DNA from: CAWAHD01 sp963781785
GTDB taxonomy: Bacteria; Planctomycetota; Planctomycetia; Isosphaerales; Isosphaeraceae
NCBI GenBank assembly: GCA_963781785.1
Contig: CAWAHD010000001.1
Span: forward strand, 2,108,001 to 2,172,000
DNA length: 64,000 nucleotides
Direction: 5' to 3'
How positions within the stretch are numbered: the stretch's first letter is position 1; each line of letters opens with the position of its first letter. Under the pieces are notes generated by a model that made no database searches, was not told the DNA's origin, and was given only the letters and a program-made list of their open reading frames with translations. Position numbers and translations under genes: made by a program. Shown here in pieces: positions 31,282 through 39,588 of the stretch.

Positions 31282-32872
31282 CTAATCACAAAGCCCGAAT
31301 TCCTGGAGTGCTTCGATCGCCGCGCTCGTCGCCCCAGCGAGACTTCCGCCGGTATCGATCGTGCGGGTGACCTGACCAGTGCGTGGGCTCGGCAGATCCC
31401 AGCGCCGGGCGATCTCCGTGTGGATCGCGAAATCGGCATCCGACGCGTCGCCTCGGTGCCCGCCCAGCCGATGTTGGATCACATCCGGATCAGCCCGGCA
31501 GACGATCAGGCATCCGGCAACGCCCCATCGGTGCGCGGCGTCGAGGAAAGCCCTACGCCGCGATTCCTCCCGAAAGGTTGCATCGATGAGCACGCGTCCT
31601 CCGTCAAAGAGAACCCGCTCGGCGCGGGACAGGCACTCGGCATAGGTCCGGTCGTTCCACTCGGTCGTGTAGAGGTCCTCGCCGAACGCCGCGGGTGGTG
31701 CGTCCTCTGAGGGCCCGACCGGCCAGCTCCTTGCGGATCAGGTCCGAGCGGATGACGGCGAACCCCGCCTGGTCGGCGAGCTTGAGCGCCAGCGAAGATT
31801 TACCCGCCCCGGGCAGCCCGGCGACCAAGACGAGACCCGGCTTGTGCCGCGGGTCCTCCAGCTCGCCCAGAGCAAAGAGCCACAGGGCGCGGCGCGCACA
31901 CGCGCCGCGGCCCGCTCGGCCTCGGGAATCTCCGGCTCGGCGAGCTTCATGCCCTCGACCTTGCCGCGAACCGCCGCACGGTACGATCGGTAGAACGGCA
32001 AGAGCGGACGCCCTTCCGTGTCTCCGGAGGCGCGAAGATACGCCTCGACGAACGCTTGGGCGAGGTCGCCTCGGCCTTCGATCGCTAGCTCCATCGCCAG
32101 GAACGCGATGTCCGCAATCGGGTCGGCGTAGCGGAATCGGTCGGCGAATTCGATGCAATCCACTGCGATCCAGTCACCCGGAGGATCACGGTCAGGAAAC
32201 CAGTAGACGTGGTCGAGGCGGAGGTCGCCGTGCGTATCACGCGGGACACCACAGTGGGCGCGGTGCCCGATCAGACCGCCCAGCCGCCCAAGCGCCGCCT
32301 CCGTTCTCTCCTTGAGCCGATCGAGTGTCAATCGGCTGATCGTCACCCCAAGTTGCGCCGTGCGCCTGGTTCAGGTTTTCGCGTGCGTTCCACGCGATCG
32401 TCTCGAGCGACCCGCCCGCGGCAATGTGCTCGCCCGATTCAGCCGAAGCATGGAACCCGGCGAGCCGGCGAGCCCATTCCTCAAGTGCCTCGGCCCCAAG
32501 GTTACCAGCCTCCAGGTGTGCGCGCAGCGTGGCGCGCTCGGGTAGCCGCTCCATCTTCACCGCCCATTCGACCAGCTCTCCGGTTGCCTCCATCCGGATC
32601 GCACGGCCTTCTCTTGTCACCGGAACGACCCCGAGATAGACCTCGGGCGCCATCCGGCGGTTCAGGCGGACCTCTTCGTCGCAGGCATGCCGCCGCAGCG
32701 CGAGTGTCTCGTAGTGGACAAAGCCGAGGTCAACGGGCTTCTTGATCTTGTAGGCGAACGTGCCCGCCAGGAAGACGAGCGAGATGTGCGTCTGGCGCAC
32801 CTCCACGGACTCGACTGGCTGCGGATAAGCCGACGGCGCCGACAGGGCATCGATCAACTCCCGGAGATCCAT
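31282..32872 (-). CDS. Aminoglycoside-phosphotransferase-like / AAA-ATPase two-domain protein, frameshifted
   Basis: About 530 residues of a two-domain family often found beside universal stress proteins. Domain 1 resembles phosphotransferase kinases (VFLAGTFAYKIKKPVDLGFVHY; THGDLRLDHVYWF; DCIEFADRFRYADPIADIAFLAMEL). Domain 2 is a P-loop kinase (VLVAGLPGAGKSSLALKLADQAGFAVIRSDLIRKELAG; LIDATFREESRRRAFLDAAHRWG). Substrates are unknown. The frame breaks near 32355, 31905 and 31713, each reparable by one base (for example A-Q-L-G-V-T-I-S-R at the first). Last gene of the minus-strand signalling operon, 58 bases after the ANTAR gene. Confidence 0.8.
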
Positions 32873-32930
32873 CAGCAGATTGACCTCGGCAAGGGACCCG
32901 GTCCAGCCCGTATCTCGCCGCCGCCGGAAA

Positions 32931-33529
32931 TCAGCTCCGTCCCCGCGGCTCGAGGGCCTCTTCAGCAGTCAGGATCGACTGGGCGATCTCGATCAATCTG
33001 CGGTTCTTCTCGCTCGCCAACTTCTGGAGCCGGCGGAACGCGTCGTGCTCATCGAGCCCGGTCTTCTTCATCAAAAGCCCCTTGGCCTTCTCGATCACCT
33101 TGCGGTCCTCGAGCGCCTGTTTGAGGTCCGAGGTCTCCTTGTGGAGCGCCTGGAATTGCTCGAACCGCCGCATCGCGATCCCGATCGCCGGCTCGAGATC
33201 GGACTGCTTGATCGGCTTCACGAGATACGCCATGATGTGGTCCGCCTCGGCGCGGCGAATGAATTCGGCGTCGTGATAGGCCGACACGAGGATGACCGGA
33301 ATGGCGGCCTTGCGGTAGATCTGCGCGGCCGCGTCGATGCCGTCCATATCGGGCATCTTGATGTCGGTGATGACCAGATCGGGTTGTGCGCCAAGCACAG
33401 CTCGACAAGCTCGACGCCGGTCTGGGCCACGGCCACGACCTGGTGCCCCAGGAGCGGCAGAATCTGCTGGAAGTAGTCGCGCATGTCGCGCTCGTCATCC
33501 GCGACGGCGATCTTGAGGGAACGGCTCAT
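32931..33529 (-). CDS. Receiver-ANTAR response regulator, frameshifted
   Basis: About 199 residues. A CheY-like receiver (KIAVADDERDMRDYFQQIL; LVITDIKMPDMDGIDAAAQIY with the phosphoacceptor Asp; YLVKPIKQSDL with the conserved Lys) is joined to an ANTAR domain (DRKVIEKAKGLLMKKTGLDEHDAFRRLQKLASEKNRRLIEIAQSIL). ANTAR domains bind two-hairpin RNAs and prevent transcription termination. One base is missing near 33396 (LCLGAQPDLVITD is the restored text). The start overlaps the stop of the upstream histidine-kinase gene (ATGA), so they are co-translated. An RNA antiterminator encoded close to terminator-containing leaders is notable. Confidence 0.88.
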
Positions 33530-34979
33530 ACAACTCCTCTCGGGATGGTGATGCAGAAAACCGCTCCGGGTCCGTCGCCATCGCCCACCGTGATCCGGCC
33601 GCCATGGGCCTCCACGATCCGCTTGGCGATGGCCATGCCCAGCCCGGTCCCCTTGGCCTTGGTGGTGAAAAACGGGTCGAAAACCTTGGGTCGCTGCTCC
33701 GGTCGAATCCCCGGGCCGTTGTCGCTGAAGATGATGCGCACCGCGGGCTGGCCGTCGAGCTGGGCATCCTCGGCTCGCACCTCGACCGTCACGGGCGCCG
33801 AACCGGCTGCCAGGGCATTGTCCAGGATATTATGCATGATTTGCCCGATGCGAAACGAGTCGGCGATGCAGCGCAGGTCCACCCCGTCGACCTTCTCGCG
33901 AAGGACGGCCTGCTTGTCCTTGCAGGCGGGTTCGAGGTGGGCCCAGGTCTCGCGCCAGATCGCGCCCAGATCGCACGGCGTCTTGTCGAGCTTGATCGGG
34001 GCCGCGTAGCTGCGGACGTCCTCGTACAGGCGATGGAGATGGTCCTGGGCCTTCTGGATACGGGTGATGAGATCGAGCGCCGCGGGCCGGTCCGGGACGG
34101 TCAGAGCCAGCATCTCCAGGCACGCCTGGCTGCGCTGCAGCGCGTTGCGGCTCTCGTGCGCCAGCCCGGTCACCATCTCGCCGATGGCCGCCAGGCGCTC
34201 GGCCTGCAAGGCGCGTTCCGCCGCTTGCTTGAGGACCGTGATGTCCTGGCCGACCGTGAGGATCGCCGGCCCATCCTCGTAGTCGGGCAGGAGGCGCGCC
34301 TTCCACGCAATCCAGCGCCGCGAGCCGTGCCGGCAAATGATCGAATTCTCGAAGCCGGGGGTCGAGCGGCCCGAAGCCACGCGCTCCAGCTCCTCGACGA
34401 CCGCCGGGCGATCGGCATCGGGCACCAGGAGCGCGAGGTAATCACGGCCGCGCACCTCGTCCGCCGCGTAGCCGCTCAGCTCCTCGGTGTACGGGTTGAA
34501 GTAGACAAGCGTGTGATCGGGCCGAAGGATGACGATCAGGCACTCGGCGGCCTCGACCAGATGGCGGAAGGCGGCCTCGCTGCGCTCCTTGGCCAGGGCA
34601 AATTGCCGGCGCTCGACGATCCGGCGCATGCTGGTCCGGAGCAGGTCCGGTGCCAGCGGCTTGAGGATGTAGTCGGTGGCTCCCTGGCGTAGCGCGGCGA
34701 TCACCCCCTGGAGGTCGGCAAATCCGGTCACGACGATGATGGCGGCATCGGGCGCCACCGACTTGAGGTAGGGCATGAGCTGCTCGGCCGTCGCGTCCGG
34801 CAGCCGGCGGTCCAGGATGATCGCCGCAAACCGCGCCCAATCCCGCCGGGTCATCGCCTCCGCGGCGGTTCCGGCCGTGGCCACGCGGTGGTCGTCCAGC
34901 TCCAGGATGTCGCGCAGGTTCTCCGCGCATCCGCGTCGTCCTCGATCACCAGGATGTCCAGGCCCGGTGCAGGACCCAT
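33526..34979 (-). CDS. Hybrid histidine kinase: receiver, PAS, HisKA, HATPase; frameshifted near the start
   Basis: About 485 residues. Receiver domain (LDILVIEDDADA; IILDRRLPDATAEQLMPYL with the phospho-Asp; YILKPLAPDLL), PAS domain (AECLIVILRPDHTLVYFNPYTEELSGY), phosphoacceptor helix with His in GLAHESRNALQRS, and ATPase motifs (HNILDNAL, DNGPGIRPEQ, GTGLGMAIAKRIVEAHGG). No membrane helix, so cytoplasmic. One base is lost near 34925; restored text DAR-ENLRDILELDDHRVATAG. With the receiver first, it can accept phosphate from the protoglobin kinase encoded upstream and pass it on (inference). Four bases separate it from the tandem-receiver gene. Confidence 0.88.
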
Positions 34980-34983
34980 GGGC

Positions 34984-35747
34984 TCACCGCGGTCCGTTGC
35001 CGGCCGCCTCCTGCTTCGACCCGGCCAGTTGTTCCACCTTTTCAATCAGCTCCGGGACGTGAAACGGCTTGTAACAGACCGCGTCGGCCCCCTCTGCAAT
35101 CATCTGCGTGATCAGTTCGTCCATCTCCGAACGGTGGCCGGTGATCAGGATGGTGCGGGCCTCGGGGTCCGCGTCGCGGACCGCCCGGAACACGCTGTTG
35201 CCGTCTCCCTCGGGCATTCGCATGTCGATCAGCACGACCTTGAAGGTCGCGTCGCGGAGCCGGTCGGCCGCCTCGCGGCCGTCATGCGCCAGGCAGACGC
35301 GGAAGCCGCGCTCGCGGAGAATGTCCCAAAGGTTGGCACAGAGATCGTGGTCGTCGTCCACGACCAGGACCAGCGGCTGCTCGAGCGCCTCGTCGACCAG
35401 TTTCAGCAGATCGCGAAGATTTACCGGTTTGGAAACGACTTTCCAGGTCCCGGCGGCCAGCGCTTCCTCGGCGGTGGCCGGGCTGGCGTAGGCCGTCACC
35501 AGGAGCGCGACCGTGCCGGCACGCTGCTGTTTGATCTTGCGGTAGAGTGTGAGCCCGTCCATGCCGGGCATCTTCAGGTCCAAAAGCGCCACTGCGTACG
35601 GCTGTTTCTGCACCAGCTCGAGCGCCGACAGCCCGTCGTGGCGCAATCGACCTGGTAGCCCAGGTCGGTAAGGATGTCGCTCAGGTTGCGGCAGATATCC
35701 CGGTCGTCGTCCACGACCAGGATTCGCGGTGCGTCCTGGCACGTCAT
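34984..35747 (-). CDS. Tandem-receiver protein (two REC domains, no output domain), frameshifted
   Basis: About 254 residues. REC1: RILVVDDDRDICRNLSDIL, AVALLDLKMPGMDG, VVSKPVNL. REC2: PLVLVVDDDHDLCANLW, VVLIDMRMPEGDGNSVF, VCYKPFHVPELIEKV. Both have the acidic pocket, phospho-Asp and Lys, so both should be phosphorylatable. There is no DNA-binding or enzymatic output, suggesting a phosphate shuttle between the neighbouring kinases. One base is lost near 35645 (VDCAHDGLSALEL restored). The ATG overlaps the stop of the protoglobin kinase gene. Confidence 0.87.
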
Positions 35748-36923
35748 GATGCAGCTCCATCGCCGGTCGAGGCGGCCAATCCGATGGTGAACACGCTGCC
35801 CTTGCCCAGCTCGCTGGCCACATGCAGTGTACCTTGATTCTTTTCCACGATCGACCGGCTGATCGCAAGACCCAAGCCCAGGCCGCGGGCTTTGGTGGAG
35901 TACAAGGGTTCCATGACCCGGGCAAGGTCTTCGCCCGGAATTCCGACACCCGTGTCGGCAACCGAGACGTTCACGTGTCCGTCGACCAGGCGACCGGCGA
36001 TCGTCAGCCGCCCCCCCTGCGGCATGGCCTCGCAGGCATTTCGGAATCAGGTTGCTAATGGCGATCCGGAGCTGATCGCCGTCGCCCAGGGCCGCAGGCA
36101 GATCGGCCGCGCATTCGAGCGTGACCACGATCGCCTCGGCTGGCGGGTTGATCTCCAGCACATCGCGCACCATCGGCTCGATCGCGATCGGCTGCAAGTT
36201 CGGCATGGGGATCTTGGCAAAATTCGATAGCGCTGTGATCACGCTGTCGGCCAGGTCAACGTTCCGCTCGATCCGCCGGAGGTGGTCCGCCTGCTTCTCG
36301 GGGGTGGCGTTGCGGGCGTTCGTCAGGTAATAAACCGAGGTCTTGACCACATTGAGCGGGTTACGCAGCTCGTGGGCGACCCCGCCGGCAACCTGCCCGA
36401 GAGTGGCCAGCCGCTCGCTCCGCTGGAGTCGCGCCATGTACTCGGCCTGGTAGGCGTCCTCGATGATCGCCAGGTCGAGGTCCAGCAGCTTGTTGAGCGC
36501 GCGGACCGTCTCCTTCAAGATCGTGGGATGGCCCGACCACGCCTCATGAAGGGCACGCACCAGGCCAGTTCGAAGCCGTGACAAGGCGACGTTGGTATAG
36601 ACCTGGTCCAGGCCGATCTCGACGTGCCGCCAGCCCACGCGCCAGCGCCGCGCCACGTAGTCGGCGTCGTACTTCCCGCCCAGGAGATCACGGATCCATC
36701 GCACCAGCGTGCCCTTCAAGCGCTCGATCTGGGCCGGCCCGCCCGTGATGACCTTGCGCGCTTCGGGATGCTGCTCGATCTCGGCGTAGAAGTCGTCGAT
36801 GAGCGGGAGCAGAGACGACTCCAAAAGCGGAGCGGCCGCGATGATCCGTTCTGCGTCAGTCTCGGTCCAACCCACATAAGATTGGAGCTCGCGATACCGG
36901 TTGTACAATCGATCTGCGTCCAT
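35744..36923 (-). CDS. Protoglobin-domain (globin-coupled) histidine kinase, frameshifted
   Basis: About 393 residues. Residues 1-150 match the sensor-globin/protoglobin family: LIDDFYAEIEQHPEARKVI, GKYDADYVARRWRVGWRHVEIGLDQVY, with His100 as the likely proximal heme ligand. A linker helix leads to HisKA (GQVAGGVAHELRNPLNVVKTS, phosphoacceptor His184) and an HATPase (NACEAMPQGGRLTIAG, DTGVGIPGEDLARVMEPLYSTKARGLGLGLAISRSIVEKNQG). It probably senses O2, CO, NO or redox through heme and starts the phosphorelay. One extra C near 36046 shifts the frame in the ATPase. The start at 36923 is 30 bases after leader RNA copy D. First gene of the minus-strand operon. Confidence 0.88.
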
Positions 36924-36952
36924 CGGCACCCCGTTCGCTCGCTGAATTCCAC

Positions 36953-37030
36953 AAAAAAACCCACGCTCCGCCGTCCGGCGGTTGCGTGGGCTCTCAAAAC
37001 CCCAGCCGGACGACCCATTCGTGAGCCCTC
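36953..37030 (-). promoter_or_regulatory. Candidate leader RNA with intrinsic terminator, copy D (divergent)
   Basis: On the minus strand: GCTCACGAATGGGT (37026 to 37013), GGCT, a short stem GGCT...AGCC, then a strong hairpin CCCACGC...GCGTGGG with an inner CCGCC/GGCGG stem and seven T (36959-36953). The order of blocks matches copies A-C but spacing is shorter and the middle block differs, so its membership is less sure. The terminator itself is clear. It ends 30 bases before the protoglobin-kinase start. Confidence 0.5.
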
Positions 37031-37154
37031 CGGTGAACGACGTCGATTCTATATCAATGAAGCCAAAAATGGAAAGTGGGCCGTGCAATTTTGGATTCTC
37101 GGATAAAACGGAAAGGGGTTGACCGGCCTGCGTTCTCTTGATACATTCCACGTG

Positions 37155-37229
37155 TCCTTGCTCATGACGGGTAAGGAATCGCGGCTATGGTGGCCCCGTC
37201 CTGTGAATCATCGCGGGATCGGGGTTTTT
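37155..37229 (+). promoter_or_regulatory. Candidate leader RNA with intrinsic terminator, copy C
   Basis: GCTCATGACGGGT (37160-37172), GGCTATGGTGGCCCC (37183-37197), then CCCCG pairing with CGGGG (37220-37224), and five T. It precedes the BON-csrA pair by about 145 bases. The GGCTATGGTGGCCCCG block is identical to copy B, 18 kb away, while the hairpin loops differ, which is what a selected RNA element would show. Confidence 0.6.
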
Positions 37230-37372
37230 GTTTGCGCCTGAAGCCGCCCTCCGTTCCACGATCGAACAGCCGAGACTCCAACCGTCCCGGTCGGTGATTC
37301 CCGCGGTAATGGCTGCCGCGTCCCAGGTATCGATGGTGGCTCTGCCACCACGAGACTCGAGGAGACGGTAGT

Positions 37373-37786
37373 ATGCGCCTCTTGGTCAGTAGAGGTGAGA
37401 ACCGCGAAGGCACGACGGGCATCCCGGTCCGGGCGATCGACCACATGGTCGAAGCGCGGCTCCGGGCCAGCAGCTATCTGGCGCTTCGCGACATCTTGTG
37501 CCTCGCCAGTGATGGCGTGCTGTATTTGCACGGCTCCGTGAACTCCCACTACCTCAAGCAGGTTGCCCAGGAGGTCGCCTCGCGGGTGGAGGGGGTCCGT
37601 CACGTCGTCAACTTGATCGAAGTCTTCCGGCCGGTCGGCGGAGCGCGACCGGATCAAAAGTCCCTGCCCAGCTCAAAGATCCCGGTGGGGCCACGACCTC
37701 CCTCCCGGGGAGGCTGGTCCTCCACGAACACGCGACACACGAAAGGACTCATCAACAATGTTGGTTCTGACACGCAAGCTGAATGA
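37373..37786 (+). CDS. BON-domain protein
   Basis: 137 residues. The first 85 fit a BON (OsmY/nodulation) domain: DHMVEARLRASSYLALRDILCLASDGVLYLHGSVNSHYLKQVAQEVASRVEGVRHVVNLIEV, the usual helix-strand-loop-Gly-Val pattern. The remaining ~50 residues are low-complexity and may be poorly constrained. BON domains often act in osmotic or envelope stress; there is no signal peptide here. The coding region overlaps the csrA start by 29 bases, so the two are co-expressed. It follows leader copy C. Confidence 0.75.
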   Translation: MRLLVSRGENREGTTGIPVRAIDHMVEARLRASSYLALRDILCLASDGVLYLHGSVNSHYLKQVAQEVASRVEGVRHVVNLIEVFRPVGGARPDQKSLPSSKIPVGPRPPSRGGWSSTNTRHTKGLINNVGSDTQAE

Positions 37787-37994
37787 GGCGATCATCATCA
37801 ACCGCGACATTCGCATCACGGTGGTGGCCCTCCGCGGCAACCAGGTTCGGCTCGGCATCGAGGCCCCCGAATCCGTATCAGTCCTCCGCGAGGAGCTTTA
37901 CGAACGGGTTCACGCGGGTGCTGGCACGGGCGCGGGCGAGGAGCGCGAGCACCTGAGCTCAGCCGGCCTGCCGGACGGGCACTCCGCCGGCTGA
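37758..37994 (+). CDS. csrA: Carbon storage regulator CsrA
   Basis: 78 residues; the first 55 are canonical CsrA: MLVLTRKLNEAIIINRDIRITVVALRGNQVRLGIEAPESVSVLREELYERV. The RNA-binding edge residues (L4, R6 and the Arg in VLREEL) are present. A non-conserved Gly/Ala-rich tail follows. CsrA dimers bind GGA-containing hairpins in leaders and block or alter translation. GAAAGGA lies upstream of the ATG, inside the BON reading frame. A post-transcriptional regulator inside the stress island may act on island mRNAs (inference). Confidence 0.92.
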   Translation: MLVLTRKLNEAIIINRDIRITVVALRGNQVRLGIEAPESVSVLREELYERVHAGAGTGAGEEREHLSSAGLPDGHSAG

Positions 37995-38158
37995 TCGGGA
38001 CGAAGCGAACCGAGCGGCGTCCGCCATCGTCGCGAAACCCTTGGATACCGAGCCGCGGGACCGTAGCATGTCATGTGGGAGAGTGATGGGTCCTGAACTG
38101 AGAATCGCAGTCACGCGATGGCTGTCAGCGGTTTTCGTATCATGAGGGGGGTCGTCTG

Positions 38159-39010
38159 ATGCTTGGCAGTATCTTGATCGGCCTGGACAGGCCCAGTCAC
38201 ATGACCGCGCTCCTGGAGCCAACGACTCGCTGGGCTCGGCAGTCGGGTGCGACGCTCGTAGGGTTGGCGGTCATCGATGAGCCCGGCGTTCGTGCGATCG
38301 AGCCGGCCTTTCCGGTGGGTGGCAAGCCCGGCGTGGACCCCGTTTATTATCAGGGATACGACAGTCGGCTGCAGGCGTTGGATCGGCAGGCCGGGCAAGT
38401 TCTGGAGCAATTCGCCGCACGCTGCGGCGAGGCGGGCATGGCGCATCGCGAGGTGAAAGCCGTGGGCACGCCCCATGAAGTGTTCGAGCGGCAGGCGCAC
38501 TGTTGTGACCTGGTCGTTTTGGTCCGAGGCTCTCAATTCCGCTACACGACGCGCGACGATGAAGGAGATGAGACGCTCAAGAAGGTCTTGAGGAATGCAG
38601 CGCGCCCGCTGGTCGTGGTGTGCGGGACGCCCTGTCCCGAGGGCCCGGTGGTTATCGCGTATGACGGCAGTCTCCAGGCCGCCCGCGCCTTGGCGGCCTT
38701 CGAGGCGACGGGGCTCGCCCAGTCGGGTCGGGTCCACATCGTCAGCGTCGAGGCCAGTGCCACCGACGCAGCCGGTCATGCCGAGCTCGCGCGGCAATTC
38801 CTCAGTTCCCACAAGATTGAGGCCGCCACAGTTGCGCTCAAGTCCGCTGCCGATCCGGCAGGCGTGATCCTGGAGCAGGCCGGCCGTTTGGGGGCTGGCC
38901 TCTTGGTGATGGGTGCTTATGGCCAGCCGACCTTGCGCGAGTTCTTCATCGGCTCCGTCACCCGGACCATTCTCGAGCAGAGTCCGGTCCCCGTGTACCT
39001 GTTCCATTGA
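38159..39010 (+). CDS. Universal stress protein family, two domains
   Basis: 283 residues. Two USP-like halves: N-terminal MLGSILIGLDRPSHMTALLEPTTRWARQSGATLVGLAVID, and C-terminal VVIAYDGSLQAARALAAFEATGLAQSGRVHIVSV ending LLVMGAYGQPTLREFFIGSVTRTILEQSPVPVYLFH. The second half keeps a G-x2-x9-G-S-type signature; the first half lacks it, so only one half may bind nucleotide. Less related to the two USPs at 23-26 kb than those are to each other. Preceded by a 164-base gap after csrA with no recognised signals. Confidence 0.88.
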   Translation: MLGSILIGLDRPSHMTALLEPTTRWARQSGATLVGLAVIDEPGVRAIEPAFPVGGKPGVDPVYYQGYDSRLQALDRQAGQVLEQFAARCGEAGMAHREVKAVGTPHEVFERQAHCCDLVVLVRGSQFRYTTRDDEGDETLKKVLRNAARPLVVVCGTPCPEGPVVIAYDGSLQAARALAAFEATGLAQSGRVHIVSVEASATDAAGHAELARQFLSSHKIEAATVALKSAADPAGVILEQAGRLGAGLLVMGAYGQPTLREFFIGSVTRTILEQSPVPVYLFH

Positions 39011-39035
39011 GCGCGCCGAAGACGCCGTCGGCCTC

Positions 39036-39133
39036 GCCACAGCAGACCGGCGGCCGAGAATCGTCTCCGGCTCCCTCTCCTTGGGGAGAGGGCTGGGGTG
39101 AGGGGCGAGCGTCACCGCAGACTGGCGGCCGAC
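39036..39133 (+). repeat. Third copy of the 2.0-kb dispersed repeat
   Basis: Same order of blocks as at 2016-2170: CACAGCAGACCGGCGGCCG, a variable stretch, CCCTCTCCTTGGGGAGAGGG hairpin, CTGGGGTGAGGGGCGAGCGTCACCG and a final ACTGGCGGCCG half-block. It occupies the convergent space between the USP gene and the RDD gene, where its hairpin could act as a bidirectional barrier. Confidence 0.8.
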
Positions 39134-39141
39134 GGAAGGAG

Positions 39142-39588
39142 TCAGCGTACCTTCATCACCAGCGTTCCGGCGATGAGATCGTGGAGCGCCTGCCGCTTTG
39201 CGGTGAAAGCCGCCATGATGAAGCCGATACAGAGGATCGAGCCCGAAACGAACTTGCCGGCGAACCGACCGAGTGCCCGGAGGAACGAGATCCGCCGGCC
39301 CTGCAGGTCAGTCACTTTGACGCTCAGTAACAGCTTTCCGACGGTCGCCTGCAACCGCGAGCTTTCCATGCCAGCGTGGTAAACGATGCTCGCCAGCATG
39401 CCAATGGTCATGCCCGCGAGGGCCGAATTCCACGCGACTTGATCCTCATCGACATTTGCCCACCTGAACATCACGGCCATGAACCCCCACACGAAGGCGA
39501 TCGTGGGGCCGGAAATCAGGGTAAAGAGCAACGAGATCAGCGCCGCGATCCTGGGGGTCAGACCTTCATGGGGGTCAGACCTAGTCAT
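39142..39588 (-). CDS. RDD-family membrane protein
   Basis: 148 residues with the RDD pattern: RIAALISLLFTLISGPTIAFVWGFMAVMF, AGMTIGMLASIVYHAGMESSRLQATVGKLLLSVKVTDLQGRRISFLRALGRFAGKFVSG, ALHDLIAGTLVMKVR. Three membrane helices; the function is unknown (some relatives are transporters). The usual N-terminal Arg-x-x-Ala of the first helix is kept, but the first ~12 residues (MTRSDPHEGLTP) are encoded entirely by GGGGGTCAGACCT repeats that lie across the 5' end, so the original start and promoter appear to have been overwritten. Confidence 0.8.
   Translation of the reverse strand: MTRSDPHEGLTPRIAALISLLFTLISGPTIAFVWGFMAVMFRWANVDEDQVAWNSALAGMTIGMLASIVYHAGMESSRLQATVGKLLLSVKVTDLQGRRISFLRALGRFAGKFVSGSILCIGFIMAAFTAKRQALHDLIAGTLVMKVR

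Larger units (their letters stand above)
36924..37372. other. Divergent intergenic region with two leader RNA copies
   Basis: 449 bases between the protoglobin kinase (minus) and the BON gene (plus). It contains copy D (minus, 36953-37030), an AT-rich patch at 37045-37080 that may include divergent promoters, copy C (plus, 37155-37229) and the block CCGCGGTAATGGCTGCCGC (37301-37319). A likely control region for both halves of the island. Confidence 0.6.

Noticed and set aside
14070..37229. Leader motif as a known riboswitch (fluoride, c-di-GMP-I, ZTP, THF, preQ1, glutamine, guanidine)
   Set aside because: None of the diagnostic consensus words of these classes that I can recall are present in the right order; a formal Rfam scan is still needed.
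37301..37319. CCGCGGTAAT resembles part of 16S rRNA
   Set aside because: Only about ten bases match; nothing around it continues into rRNA sequence.
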